Shown here piece after piece: positions 9,060 through 17,189 of a DNA stretch of 64,000 nucleotides. The stretch covers positions 310,001-374,000 of the forward strand of contig CAVWLJ010000012.1 in NCBI GenBank assembly GCA_963755755.1, written 5' to 3'. The DNA comes from DATKNA01 sp963755755. Its GTDB lineage: Bacteria; Actinomycetota; Actinomycetes; Actinomycetales; Kineosporiaceae. Below the pieces are notes generated by a model. The model did no database searches. It was not told the origin of the DNA and saw only the letters and a list, made by a program, of their open reading frames with translations. Position 1 is the first letter of the stretch. Every line of letters starts with the position of its first letter. Position numbers and translations under genes: made by a program.

Positions 9060-10327
9060 TCACCCCGAACCCTCAGCGACCCCGTCAAGACTGTCGGCCT
9101 GGTCGAGGTAGAGGCGACGTTGCTTCTCGTTCATCGTGCGCTCGGCCGCAAGGCGGAACTGCGCGCGCGCCTCGTCGTGGCGTCCGAGTTGCTGGAGGAA
9201 CGTGGCGCGCACCGCGGCGAGCTCCGGGTAGCCGGCGAGCGTGGGCTCCTGCTCGAGCTGCCCGGCGAGGGCGAGGCCGCGCTCAGGTCCCTCCGCCATC
9301 CCGACGGCGACGGCGCGGTTGAGGGCCACGACGGGCGTCGGCGTCAGGTGCTGCAGGACCGTGTACAGGGCTGCGATCCGTCGCCAATCGGTGGTCTCGA
9401 CGCTCGTGGCCCGCGCGTGGCAGGCGGCGATAGCGGCTTGCAGCGTGTACGGGCCGGTGCCGAGGGCCTCGGCGGTCTCGAGCGCGGCGAGGCCGCGACG
9501 GACGAGCAGCGGGTCCCAGCGCCGACGGTCCTGGTCGCGGAGCAGCACGGGCTCACCGGACGGTCCGGTGCGTGCGGGGATCCGGGAGGCCTGCAGCTCC
9601 AGAAGCGCGACGAGACCGTGGACCTCGGGCTCGTCCGGTTGCAGACCGGCGAGCAGCCGGGCCAGCCGCAGCGCGTCCTGGCACAGCTCGGGGCGCGTCC
9701 AGTCGTCGCCGGCCGTGGCCGCATACCCCTCGTTGAAGATCAGGTAGACGACGGCGAGAACCGCGCCGAGCCGAGTGGGCAGCTCCGCCGGCGGCGGGAG
9801 CTCGAAGCGGACCTGGCCATCACCCAGGGTCTTCTTCGCTCGCGAGATGCGCTGCCCGACGGTCGACTCGGACACGAGGAAGGCGCGAGCGATCTCGCGG
9901 GTGGTCAGGCCGCCCACCGTGCGCAACGTGAGGGCGACCTGCGACTCGATCGTCAGCACCGGGTGGCAGGTCAGGAAGACCAGCCGGAGGAGGTCGTCCG
10001 GGACGACGGTGTCGAGCTGGTCGTCGACGGCGGCCATCGGATCTCCCTCCTTGCGTCGGTCTCCTGCGCGAGCTCGGCGAGCTTGCGGGTGAGCGTGAGG
10101 CGCCGGCGGTAGGCGTCGACCGCGAGGTGCTTGGCGGTGGCCATGAGCCACGAGGCCGGGTGGTCCGGGATGCCGTCGACCGGCCACTGGCGGAGGGCGC
10201 GTTCCAGCGCGTCCTGGGCGAGGTCCTCGGCGGCGGCGAAGTCGCCGGTGATGCGGGTGAGAGCGGCGACGAGGCGGCCTGACTCGATGCGCCAGACCGC
10301 CTCGACCGCGGCTGCGGGAACGGGCAC
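9060..10327 (-). pseudogene. ECF RNA polymerase sigma factor, YCII-associated (DUF6596 tail), frameshifted
   Basis: Sigma region 2 is in one frame from GTG 10327 (AVWRIESGRLVAALTRI, FAAAEDLAQDALERAL, PASWLMATAKHLAVDAYRR). Region 4 and the long C-terminal domain are in another (DDLLRLVFLTCHPVL, GLTTREIARAFLVSESTVGQ, FNEGYAATAGDD, LNRAVAVGMAEG, GRHDEARAQFRLA). The frames change near 10040-10055. It is the large ECF type that travels with a YCII protein, and that protein lies 8 bp upstream in the same operon. An unusual detail is that the second half could restart at ATG 10037 behind a near-ideal AAGGAGGGAG site, so a split sigma factor is possible although a one-base error is likelier. Confidence 0.85.
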
Positions 10328-10335
10328 TCGGGAGG

Positions 10336-10713
10336 TCAGGCGGTGGGCGGAGCGAAGTCCTCGGGCCCGAAGACCTTGAGGACGTCCGCCTCACCCTCCC
10401 AGCCGGGCCACCGCTCCCGGTGGATCCGGACGAACCGGCTGGTCCACTCGACCGCCTCCTCCTTCGAGCGGACCTCGTAGATCGCGTAGCTGATGAGCTC
10501 CTTGGACTCGGTGAAGGGTCCGTCCGCGGTGCTCATGGCTCCGCCGAGCAGGCTGACGCGCGCGCCGGCGGCGCTGGGCTGCAGACCCTGGGTGTCGAGC
10601 AGGACGCCGGCGTTCCGGGCGTCCTCGCCGAGCGTCATGATCGCTTCCATCAGCTCCGGCGGCGGCGGGCCGTCCGGCGTGGTGACCGCCTTCAGCAGTA
10701 CGAGGTAGCGCAT
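10336..10713 (-). CDS. YCII-related (DGPF domain) protein
   Basis: A 125-aa ferredoxin-fold protein with the usual start MRYLVLLKAV and the diagnostic ADGPFTESKELISYAIYEV stretch. The family is the standard partner of the large ECF sigma factors, and the gene lies directly upstream of one. The ATG is preceded by AAGGAGGACGACG. Its biochemical role is unknown; sensing or regulation of the sigma factor is usually assumed. Confidence 0.9.
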   Translation of the reverse strand: MRYLVLLKAVTTPDGPPPPELMEAIMTLGEDARNAGVLLDTQGLQPSAAGARVSLLGGAMSTADGPFTESKELISYAIYEVRSKEEAVEWTSRFVRIHRERWPGWEGEADVLKVFGPEDFAPPTA

Positions 10714-10742
10714 CGTCGTCCTCCTTGTTCTCGCTGCGGCGA

Positions 10743-11444
10743 TCAGACGGTGGCCCGGTACTGCTGGAGACTAGTCAGGCTCAGCCAGGCCCAGGTCAGG
10801 ACGACGGCCGCCGTGAAGGCGAGGTTCACGACGGGCGAGGTCGCCCCGGACGCGATGCCGGCGAAGGCCACCAGGAACGCGATGCCCGTCGCCCGGGTGA
10901 GCGCTGCCTGCCTGCGGCGTCCCTCGTGCCGGAACCGCCCGGCCAGCAGCCAGGTGGCCGCGACCAGGGCGAGGAAGCCGACGCCGCCGGCGACCATGTG
11001 CAGCGTTCCCGACAGAGTCGGGTCGACGGGCGGGCCGTCCGGCGTGCCGATCGGGAACCCGTTCATCGGGTCGGCGCGGAAGGCGCCGGCCGCGACGAGG
11101 GCGACGCCGTACACGGCGAGCAGCCGCGGCGCCCAGCGGGAAGCCCGTCCGTCGCCCAGCGCACGTCGGAACCCGACGGCCGCGGCGACGACCATGAGGC
11201 CGGTCACGGTGAGGTTGAGCACCTGGATCCAGCCGCCGGGTCCGTTCGCGAGCAGGCTCCACTCGTGCCGGGTGAGGTCGAACCCGTCGCGGACGAGCGC
11301 CTGCGCGAGGCTGACGCCGATGTAGAACGGTCCGGCGAGCACGCCGTAGCCGAGCAGCGAGCGGGTGACGCGGCCCTGCGGTGTGCAGGCGCCGTGCTGG
11401 GTGGCCGGCGCGGCGGACGCCAGGCCTGCGGTGGTCTCGGTCAT
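10743..11444 (-). CDS. DUF998-like integral membrane protein
   Basis: This 233-aa protein has about six hydrophobic segments (LLGYGVLAGPFYIGVSLAQ, WIQVLNLTVTGLMVVAAA, APRLLAVYGVALVAAGAF, TLHMVAGGVGFLALVAATW, ATGIAFLVAFAGIASGA, VVNLAFTAAVVLTWAWL). The FRADPMNGFPIGTPDG loop is characteristic of DUF998-type proteins. I chose ATG 11444 over an upstream start because AAGGAGT lies 6 nt before it. It begins the DUF998-YCII-sigma operon and may be a target or partner of that signalling unit, which is inference from context. Confidence 0.8.
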   Translation of the reverse strand: MTETTAGLASAAPATQHGACTPQGRVTRSLLGYGVLAGPFYIGVSLAQALVRDGFDLTRHEWSLLANGPGGWIQVLNLTVTGLMVVAAAVGFRRALGDGRASRWAPRLLAVYGVALVAAGAFRADPMNGFPIGTPDGPPVDPTLSGTLHMVAGGVGFLALVAATWLLAGRFRHEGRRRQAALTRATGIAFLVAFAGIASGATSPVVNLAFTAAVVLTWAWLSLTSLQQYRATV

Positions 11445-11478
11445 CGCGGAACTCCTTCGACCCGGGCCGCCCGATGCC

Positions 11479-11505
11479 GCCCGTTCGACGTCTCCTCGAA
11501 CGGGC
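11479..11505. terminator. Perfect 10-bp hairpin upstream of the DUF998 gene
   Basis: GCCCGTTCGA at 11479-11488 pairs perfectly with TCGAACGGGC at 11496-11505 around a 7-nt loop. It lies between the SRPBCC gene and the DUF998 gene, both minus strand, 35 nt before the latter start. It may be a terminator of the SRPBCC transcript, an attenuator in the DUF998 leader, or an operator. Confidence 0.5.
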
Positions 11506-11524
11506 AGGCAGCGCTTCGACACGG

Positions 11525-11547
11525 GCGACGAAGATTCTTTTCGTCGC
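11525..11547. terminator. Perfect 8-bp hairpin downstream of the SRPBCC gene
   Basis: GCGACGAA at 11525-11532 pairs with TTCGTCGC at 11540-11547 around a 7-nt AT-rich loop. It comes about 90 nt after the SRPBCC stop and 20 nt before the second hairpin on the minus strand, so the pair forms a tandem structure. Confidence 0.5.
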
Positions 11548-11634
11548 GTCTGCCCCGCCGTCGGCGAGGAGCTCGCCGAGCACGGTGGTCCACGTTCCCG
11601 ACGAGCACGCCGGCCGTGCGGGGGACCGGCGGGA

Positions 11635-12102
11635 TCAGGCGTAGGGGGCGCCGGTGCCCGTGTCGACGTAGGTGCGCAGGCTGGCCAGCACGCCGTCCCA
11701 GCCGCGGCTGCAGGTGTCGTAGCAGTGCAGCTCGGCCGTGAGCCCCTCGTGCTCGAAGCGCATCGTCGTACCGCCGTCGCCGTCGGGCTCGAGCCGGACG
11801 ACGATGCGCGTCCCGGCCCACTCCTCCCACGCCGGCAGCGGCGGAACGGAGTGCACCGACCACACGACGGAACCGTCCGGCTCGGCGGTGTCGACGTGCA
11901 GCACGACCCGCGGGCCGTCGCTGTTCGGGAAGCCGAGGGTCAGCCGGCCGTCCTGCTCGGCCGAGCCCGACACCTGCGTCGTCCACCAGCCCGCGATCCC
12001 GTCGACGGTGGTGAACGCCGCGAAGACGGCGTCCGGCGGCCGAGTGAAGCTGAGGTCCGCTCGATAGCTGTCGGCGGTTCTCGTTCGGGTCGTCTCGCTC
12101 AT
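11635..12102 (-). CDS. SRPBCC/AHSA1-like domain protein
   Basis: A 155-aa START/AHSA1-type helix-grip protein. The N-terminal strand YRADLSFTRPPDAVFAAFT, the WWTTQVSG motif and the C-terminal helix TCSRGWDGVLASLRTYVDTG are typical of the family that binds small hydrophobic ligands. ATG 12102 has AGGGAGG 4 nt upstream. Two palindromes lie upstream of the start. Such genes usually sit beside an ArsR-type repressor, but none is adjacent here, so the regulator must be elsewhere. Confidence 0.85.
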   Translation of the reverse strand: MSETTRTRTADSYRADLSFTRPPDAVFAAFTTVDGIAGWWTTQVSGSAEQDGRLTLGFPNSDGPRVVLHVDTAEPDGSVVWSVHSVPPLPAWEEWAGTRIVVRLEPDGDGGTTMRFEHEGLTAELHCYDTCSRGWDGVLASLRTYVDTGTGAPYA

Positions 12103-12119
12103 CGCAGCCTCCCTGATGT

Positions 12120-12187
12120 GCAACCAATGGTTGCGTGTACGCAGGACGCTACGACCTGGATGACCAGAAGCGCAACCCCTGGTTGCG
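12120..12187. promoter_or_regulatory. Two copies of a GCAACC-n3-GGTTGC operator upstream of the SRPBCC gene
   Basis: The first palindrome (12120-12134) is GCAACCA-A-TGGTTGC and is perfect. The second (12171-12187) is CGCAACC-CCT-GGTTGCG and is perfect in its arms. Their centres are 52 bp apart, close to five helical turns, and the proximal one lies 18 nt before the start codon. This spacing fits cooperative binding by a dimeric repressor. Which family binds it cannot be read from the sites. Confidence 0.7.
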
Positions 12188-12420
12188 TCTTGTTGTCTCC
12201 AGCGCAGAGCCGGTCGGATGTCAAGGACGACGCGCTCCCGTCTTCGGCGTGCGGCGGTAGGCAGAACGTGGGAACCGGAGGAACTCGCCATACACCGCTC
12301 GCCGCCGTCTCCACACTCGGAGCCAGCGCCGGTGTGTCGCCGCAGCGCGGGTCGCCGGACGACGGGAGCCCGCGCAGGCGGACCCGGTGAGCAACGAGGC
12401 ACGGCGAGGGGGCGGAAGAC
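12188..12420. other. Intergenic region without a supported gene
   Basis: Open frames on both strands here have shadow-like Arg/Pro/Ser-rich composition and no ribosome sites. I see nothing beyond the operator region at its left edge. Confidence 0.4.
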
Positions 12421-12603
12421 ATGGGCGACGTGGCAGCGCAGTTCTCGGACGACGAGGTGCAGGCTCGGCGTGAACGCCGTGCGGAGCTCCTGGAGCAGCG
12501 CGAGCGCGCCGCCATGCTGCGTCGGCAGCGGGGTTTCCGGCTGCGGCCGCCGGCGTCCCAGCCTCTGATCCCGACCGGCTCCGCCCGACGGCGAGTCGTC
12601 TGA
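12421..12603 (+). CDS. Small highly charged hypothetical protein
   Basis: Sixty residues, beginning MGDVAAQFSDDEVQARRERR. The first 40 residues are strongly charged and would form an amphipathic helix, and the rest is basic. AGGGGGCGGAAG precedes the ATG. I do not recognise a family. The composition (Glu/Arg helix) is more protein-like than the surrounding shadow frames, but the evidence is modest. Confidence 0.4.
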   Translation: MGDVAAQFSDDEVQARRERRAELLEQRERAAMLRRQRGFRLRPPASQPLIPTGSARRRVV

Positions 12604-12693
12604 CGCGTTCCGTCGCCGGTCCACACCGGCGGTGCCGTCACCGGCCCCGGTTGGGGCCCGGCTGAGGACGCACCGAGCGCGCGGGCAGAAGGA

Positions 12694-13482
12694 TCAGGGA
12701 TAGGGCCAGGGGTTGGCCCGGCACCCGTTCAGCCCGTAGGTCTGCTGCTGCATGATCGGCGCGAGAGCGCCCTTGCGGGGGCACATCTCGTGGGGGTGGC
12801 CCAGCAGGTGCCCGACCTCGTGATTGACGACGTACTGCCGGTAGGTGGTGCGGATCCGGGCGAACTCCGGGGTGGTGTCGATCCACCGCGACATCGTGAG
12901 CACCGCTCGTCCTTCCCGCCCGCACGAGGCCTCGCCCTTGGTGTCGAGCGGCCGGCAGAGCGCGGCGTTGGTCCCTGGGGTCGCGAGGATGACGCGGATG
13001 TCAGCCGCCCCGTCGGTGCGGGCGAAGGTCAGCCTCCCTCGAGCGCCCCAGCCGCGCGGGTCGTTGAGGGTCGTCATGACGAAGCGCGCGAACCGTTGCG
13101 GGTCGACGGGCAGTCCGCGTTCGATCTCGACCCTGACGCGGTGCACCGTCCCGTGCCCGGGCGCCGCGACCCGGCCCGGGACGACGACGAGGGTGCCGCT
13201 GCCGTTCCGGGAGAATCGGGTACCGAGGATGCCGGCGGCCAGGTTCTCGGCGTCCACCGAGGGGGACGCCGACGCCGAGGGCGACGGCGAGGGCGACGGG
13301 GGTGCGGTGCTCGACGAGGGGCTGGGCGGGGGGCTCGGGCTGGCGAGAGCCACCGAACTCGCCACCGGTGCGGAGGTTCTACCGCGCTGCTGATCCAGGG
13401 TGACGGTGAGGACGACGGGCGCGCAGAGTGCGACCGCGGCGGCTGCTGCGAGGGTCCAGGCGATGCGTCTCGAGACCGTCAC
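12694..13482 (-). CDS. DUF3152 secreted metalloprotease-like protein
   Basis: A 262-aa exported protein. It has an N-terminal hydrophobic segment (RRIAWTLAAAAAVALCAP), then a Pro/Ser-rich linker of about 45 residues and the DUF3152 domain. The metzincin-like zinc motif HEVGHLLGHPHE (HExGHxxGxxH) is intact, and the APIMQQQ stretch after it resembles a Met-turn. Cys pairs in the domain fit an extracytoplasmic location. The GTG start follows AAGGAGGAGC. The function of the family is not established. The intact zinc ligands indicate that peptidase activity is plausible. Confidence 0.88.
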   Translation of the reverse strand: MTVSRRIAWTLAAAAAVALCAPVVLTVTLDQQRGRTSAPVASSVALASPSPPPSPSSSTAPPSPSPSPSASASPSVDAENLAAGILGTRFSRNGSGTLVVVPGRVAAPGHGTVHRVRVEIERGLPVDPQRFARFVMTTLNDPRGWGARGRLTFARTDGAADIRVILATPGTNAALCRPLDTKGEASCGREGRAVLTMSRWIDTTPEFARIRTTYRQYVVNHEVGHLLGHPHEMCPRKGALAPIMQQQTYGLNGCRANPWPYP

Positions 13483-13789
13483 GCTCCTCCTTCCCCTGCA
13501 GCGTCGGCACCACGACGATCCACGCCCCGAGGGACCTCATCATGCAGCGTCGGTGGCACACAAGCGTGGCGGAGTACCGAGTCCGGTCGTCCGGCCGTGT
13601 CAGACCTCTGGATGGCGGCGGGACCGTCGTGCGGGGACGTCGCAGGCGCCGTGCGCGTGTGGCGCGTCCGGGATCACCCGGGATTGCCCCGATTGCGGGA
13701 GGCGGTCGTGTTCTCCGTCGCGCCTTGCCTCATGAACATCCTTCTCCTGCCGACCGAAGTGTCGAACGTCGAGGAGTGGGGGAACGGAT
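13483..13789. other. Divergent intergenic region of about 300 bp
   Basis: It separates the DUF3152 gene (minus) from a lipoprotein gene (plus). I find no gene and no strong inverted repeat in it; both promoters must lie here. Confidence 0.4.
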
Positions 13790-14689
13790 ATGACCCGACT
13801 GTGGCGTGGCAGAACGGACGCCGACCGGGCGAGGAGCGTGCTCGTCGCCTGCGCGATCGCCGGCTCACTGCTCATGGTGTCCGGATGCGGCGCCGCGACC
13901 ACGCTCGAGAGGACGGCGGCTGACGTCTCGGGGACGTCGAGCGCGTCGGCGTCCCCGCTGCCACCCGCTGATTTCAAGGCCGTGCTCAAGGGGACGACGG
14001 CCCTCCTTTCGTGGACGCCGTCCCGTTCGACCGGGCTCACCGGCTACACGATCTTCGTCGACAACGGCCCTCCGGCGTCCGTGCCCGGATCGGTCACGCA
14101 ATACCGCGCCGAGGGCCTCGCGCCGACCATGAGCCACCTCGTGCAGGTGGTCGCGGTCGCCGGGCAGGAGCAGAGCGCCCCGGTGAGCCTGACCGTGCAG
14201 GTGCCGGCAACCGCTGTCGAGGGTCAGGCCGGGTCCGATCCCTTCGCCAGGCCGACGCCGTCCGCGTCCGCCACGCCCAGTCCCACCCAGCCCACTGCGG
14301 CGCCCCAGCCCATGCCGACGACTGCGACACCTACGCCGACGCCGTCGACGACGAGCCAGACGGTCACCACGGCGGAGGCGTGCGAGGTCGCCGTGGCCGC
14401 CTTCCACGGCGACGACGCGAGCCTCGCGGGTGTGATCAAGGGTGACAACGACGCTGCGCGGACCGGTCACACCCTGGGCTCCGAGATCACCCGCCTCGAG
14501 CAGGTGGCCGACCGCACCACGCAGCCGATGAAGCGGCTCATCTACGCCTACACGAAGGTGACGCGCGAGGCGCGCCTGAGCTTGCTGAACGGCGACGACC
14601 TCGCCCGCACCTTCGACTCCGGCGCCTTCTACGCCGCCGGGAATGCCATCAAGAACTACTGCGCCACGCAGGCGGACCCGCTCGGCTGA
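13790..14689 (+). CDS. Lipoprotein with a fibronectin-type-III-like domain
   Basis: A 299-aa protein. It carries a signal peptide with lipobox (LLMVSGC, Cys about residue 33), so it should be anchored to the outer face of the membrane. Residues about 60-145 read PADFKAVLKGTTALLSWTP, GYTIFVDNG and MSHLVQVVAVAG, the strand pattern of a fibronectin type III domain. A Pro/Thr/Ser linker follows, then a helical C-terminal domain with two Cys (TAEACEVAVAAF and NAIKNYCATQ) that could form a disulfide. The function is unknown. It faces the divergent DUF3152 gene, another exported protein. Confidence 0.8.
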   Translation: MTRLWRGRTDADRARSVLVACAIAGSLLMVSGCGAATTLERTAADVSGTSSASASPLPPADFKAVLKGTTALLSWTPSRSTGLTGYTIFVDNGPPASVPGSVTQYRAEGLAPTMSHLVQVVAVAGQEQSAPVSLTVQVPATAVEGQAGSDPFARPTPSASATPSPTQPTAAPQPMPTTATPTPTPSTTSQTVTTAEACEVAVAAFHGDDASLAGVIKGDNDAARTGHTLGSEITRLEQVADRTTQPMKRLIYAYTKVTREARLSLLNGDDLARTFDSGAFYAAGNAIKNYCATQADPLG

Positions 14690-14731
14690 CGGACCCCTCC
14701 CAACCGCTGAAGCCACCGGCTCGAGCCGATT

Positions 14732-15121
14732 TCACCCCGCGGTCACGGACGCGACCCGCCGCGCGCGGAGTGATCGGTAGACGAGGACACCGGCCACGAC
14801 CAGGCCGAGACCGACGACCAGCCAGGGCCAGGGGCTCCACTCGTCGACGCAGCTCTCCCCGCCGTCGAGGGGCGTGCAGATCGTGCCCGGGCCCGAACGG
14901 TTGAGCCAGGCGACGTAGAGCGGGACGACGCCCGCCCCGGCGACGAGCCCGGTCAGCTCGGGACCGCCGCCGACGGTGAGCGCCAGAGCGATGGACGCGA
15001 CGGCGACCGCGACGAGCAGCCAGGGGCCGATGGTGAACGGCGTCAGGACGCCGAGCGCGCCCGCGGCCCCGATCAGCATCCAGCCCGCGAACACGGCGGC
15101 ACCGTGCCGGTCTCTCGTCAT
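14732..15121 (-). CDS. Small membrane protein, four predicted segments
   Basis: A 129-aa protein of unknown function. Hydrophobic segments are FAGWMLIGAAGALGVL, WLLVAVAVASIALALTV, LVAGAGVVPLYVAWL and WPWLVVGLGLVVAGVLVY. The third extracytoplasmic loop carries two Cys (TICTPLDGGESC), suggesting a disulfide outside the membrane. It is transcribed alone and converges with the lipoprotein gene 43 bp away; a GGCTCGAGCC palindrome lies in that gap. Confidence 0.7.
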   Translation of the reverse strand: MTRDRHGAAVFAGWMLIGAAGALGVLTPFTIGPWLLVAVAVASIALALTVGGGPELTGLVAGAGVVPLYVAWLNRSGPGTICTPLDGGESCVDEWSPWPWLVVGLGLVVAGVLVYRSLRARRVASVTAG

Positions 15122-15275
15122 CCTCTCAGCCCGTCCGATCTTCGAGGGTGGTGGCGGGGCGTAGGCGACATGGTCGCCGCCGCGCTGATCGCATGGTTCC
15201 AGCCGTTGTCGTGGACGTCGAGCTGCGGGGGCCGGAAGGGCGCGAAGTCGCAGCTGCCGCTGCGAGCATGACGGG

Positions 15276-16052
15276 GTGACGCAAGATCGGTGGGCCGCGC
15301 TGGCCGATCCGTTCGTCGAGGGCGCCTACGCCTCGGTGAAGGGGCGGGTCCGCACCTTCGTGCTCCACCAGCACCTGCTGCGCCACCTGCCCGCGCCGCC
15401 CGGCACGATCCTGGACGTCGGTGGCGGCGCGGGGCACCAGTCGCTCCCGCTGGCCCGGCTCGGCTACGACGTCACGATCCTGGACGCGTCTCCGGCCATG
15501 CTGGCCAAGGCCGAGCGGCGGCTGAGCGCCGAGCCGGACGACGTCCGCCGCCGAGTCCGGCTGATCGAGGCGCCGGGGGAGCGCGCCGACGAGGCGACGG
15601 GCGGACGCCGGTTCGGCGGCGTCCTCTGTCACGGCGTCCTGATGTACCTGCCGAGCCCTGAGCCGATGCTCGAGGCGGTGTGCCGCTGCGTCGAGCCGGG
15701 CGGGATCGTCTCCGTGATGGCGCTCAACGCCACGACCCTCGCCGTCCGGCCCGCCCTCGAGCAGCGGTGGGCCGACGCGCTCGCGGCGTTCGACGCGACG
15801 GAGGAGGTCGGCGTGCTCGGCGCCCCCACGCGCGGGGACAGGGTCGAGCACCTGTCGGGGCTGCTGCGCGAAGGCGGCGTGACGCCCGAGGCCTGGTACG
15901 GCGTCTGGCTGTTCTCGGACTGGCTGGACCTGCCACTCGACGGCACCGATGTCGCAGCCGTCGCGGACGTCGAACTCCAGGCCAGCCTCCGCGACCCGTA
16001 CCGTCGGCTGAGCCGCGTTTTCCACCTGGTGGGTCGCGCCGCGACTGGCTGA
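15276..16052 (+). CDS. Class I SAM-dependent methyltransferase
   Basis: A 258-aa protein with motif I ILDVGGGAGHQSLPLA near residue 50, the acidic motif II VTILDASPAML and a motif IV region GVLCHGVLMYLPSPEPML. The overall pattern resembles CmoM/SmtA-like methyltransferases, which carboxymethylate or methylate tRNA wobble bases in other bacteria, but similarity by eye does not fix the substrate. The GTG at 15276 is chosen because the nearby ATG is out of frame. It lies just upstream of the RNase H gene in the same direction. Confidence 0.83.
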   Translation: MTQDRWAALADPFVEGAYASVKGRVRTFVLHQHLLRHLPAPPGTILDVGGGAGHQSLPLARLGYDVTILDASPAMLAKAERRLSAEPDDVRRRVRLIEAPGERADEATGGRRFGGVLCHGVLMYLPSPEPMLEAVCRCVEPGGIVSVMALNATTLAVRPALEQRWADALAAFDATEEVGVLGAPTRGDRVEHLSGLLREGGVTPEAWYGVWLFSDWLDLPLDGTDVAAVADVELQASLRDPYRRLSRVFHLVGRAATG

Positions 16053-16083
16053 ACCGGGCGGCGACCGTCCCTAGTCTTGGCGC

Positions 16084-16699
16084 GTGCCAGTCATCGCCAA
16101 GTACCCGGCCTCCTGCTCGGTGTGCACCACGGCCATCGCGTCCGGGCCAGGAGATCGTCGGCGTCGGCCGGCGGTGGGCACATCTGGAGTGCGGCGCTTC
16201 TGCCGGCAAGCCGGCCCGCGCGCCCGCGGCATCGAGCGAATCCTCGCGAGCGAGCACGCCCGAAGGTGTGCTCGAGGTCTGGACCGACGGGGCCTGCTCG
16301 GGGAACCCCGGTCCGGGCGGTTGGGCGTGGGCGACCCGCGACGGGCGTCAGGCGAACGGTGGCGACGAGCAGACGACGAACCAGCGGATGGAGATCCGGG
16401 CGGCGCTCGAGGCGGTGCGGGCGCTGGACGGTCCGCTCACCGTCGTCAGCGACTCGACCTACGTCGTGAACTGCTTTCGGGACGCCTGGTGGCGGGGCTG
16501 GCTGAGCCGCGGCTGGGTGAACAGCGCCAAGAAGCCGGTGGCGAACCGCGACCTGTGGGAGCCGCTCGTCCTCGCCGTCCGGGAGCGTGGCGACGTCAGC
16601 TTCCGATGGGTCAAGGGGCATTCGGGGGACGAGATGAACGACCTCGTCGACCGGCTCGCCGTCGAGGCCGGCCGCGCCGTCCAGCAGCGCCGGGCCTGA
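16084..16699 (+). pseudogene. rnhA: Ribonuclease HI with an N-terminal zinc-ribbon-like segment, one-base frameshift
   Basis: The RNase H domain is complete, with all four acidic catalytic residues: Asp in VWTDGACSGNPGPGGWAW, Glu in QRMEIRAALEAV, Asp in VVSDSTYVVN and Asp in NDLVDRLA, plus the VKGHSGDEMN loop. The N-terminal region starts in another frame at GTG 16084 (VPVIAKYPASCSVCTTAIA) and continues as PGQEIVGVGRRWAHLEC. The two Cys of CSVC and the His/Cys of HLEC form a plausible zinc site. The frames join if one base is removed from GCGTCCGGGCCAGG near 16137-16150. TAGTCT lies six bases before the GTG, suggesting a leaderless transcript. The enzyme removes RNA from RNA-DNA hybrids. Confidence 0.88.
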
Positions 16700-17189
16700 G
16701 GTTGCCCGACCCGAGCGCGGTTTGCGCTCCAATACCCCGCCGCCCAGGTGCGTATCTACGCCACCCGCGGGTACTCCGTCCTGGTGCCGCCGACGGCTTC
16801 GGGAGGCGACGCAAGAGGCGCTCCCCGGCTACGGCCCAAGATCGCGGCGCCGGCCCGGGCTCTGAGCTAGGGCCGGCGCCTGCTCCAACTCACGCCCTCC
16901 GAGGCGCCGTTGTCGGCTGTTCGGCCCCCGTTCCGGCGCACCGGTGCATCCACCGTTCGGAGGATGCCGTCGGCCGCCCGTGGGCGGGCGTCAGCTGCGC
17001 GTTCGACCGGCGTCCTCGCCGTTACGGCTGGTCATCCGACACCGTCGCGCGCCCGCAGCCGACCTGCTGCGTGGGTAGCCTTGCTCACCGCAAGCCCGGC
17101 ACACCGCCCAGGGTGCGCCGGCCGTCCGGAGGCTGCGCGCTCGGTTCGGAGCGTCGGGCTCTGGCGCGCGAGCGGAGAGTGGAGCTGGC
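16700..17189. other. Intergenic region of about 490 bp
   Basis: It holds the hairpin at 16846-16880 and the promoter of the response-regulator gene. The open frame at 16910-17200 has Arg/Ser/Ala-rich shadow composition and is not supported as a gene. Confidence 0.4.
16846..16880. terminator. Perfect 11-bp GC hairpin downstream of RNase H
   Basis: GGCGCCGGCCC at 16846-16856 pairs perfectly with GGGCCGGCGCC at 16870-16880 around a 13-nt loop. It lies about 150 bp after the RNase H stop. It is a probable factor-independent terminator of the actinobacterial type, which often lacks a T-tract. Confidence 0.6.

Noticed and set aside
13260..13325. Repeated GACGCCGACGGCGAGGG-like tract suspected of being a tandem repeat array
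   Set aside because: It encodes the Pro/Ser linker of the DUF3152 protein on the minus strand, so it is simple coding low complexity.
14700..14731. GGCTCGAGCC palindrome between convergent genes as a terminator
   Set aside because: It has no loop and only weak extension, so it cannot be supported as a terminator.
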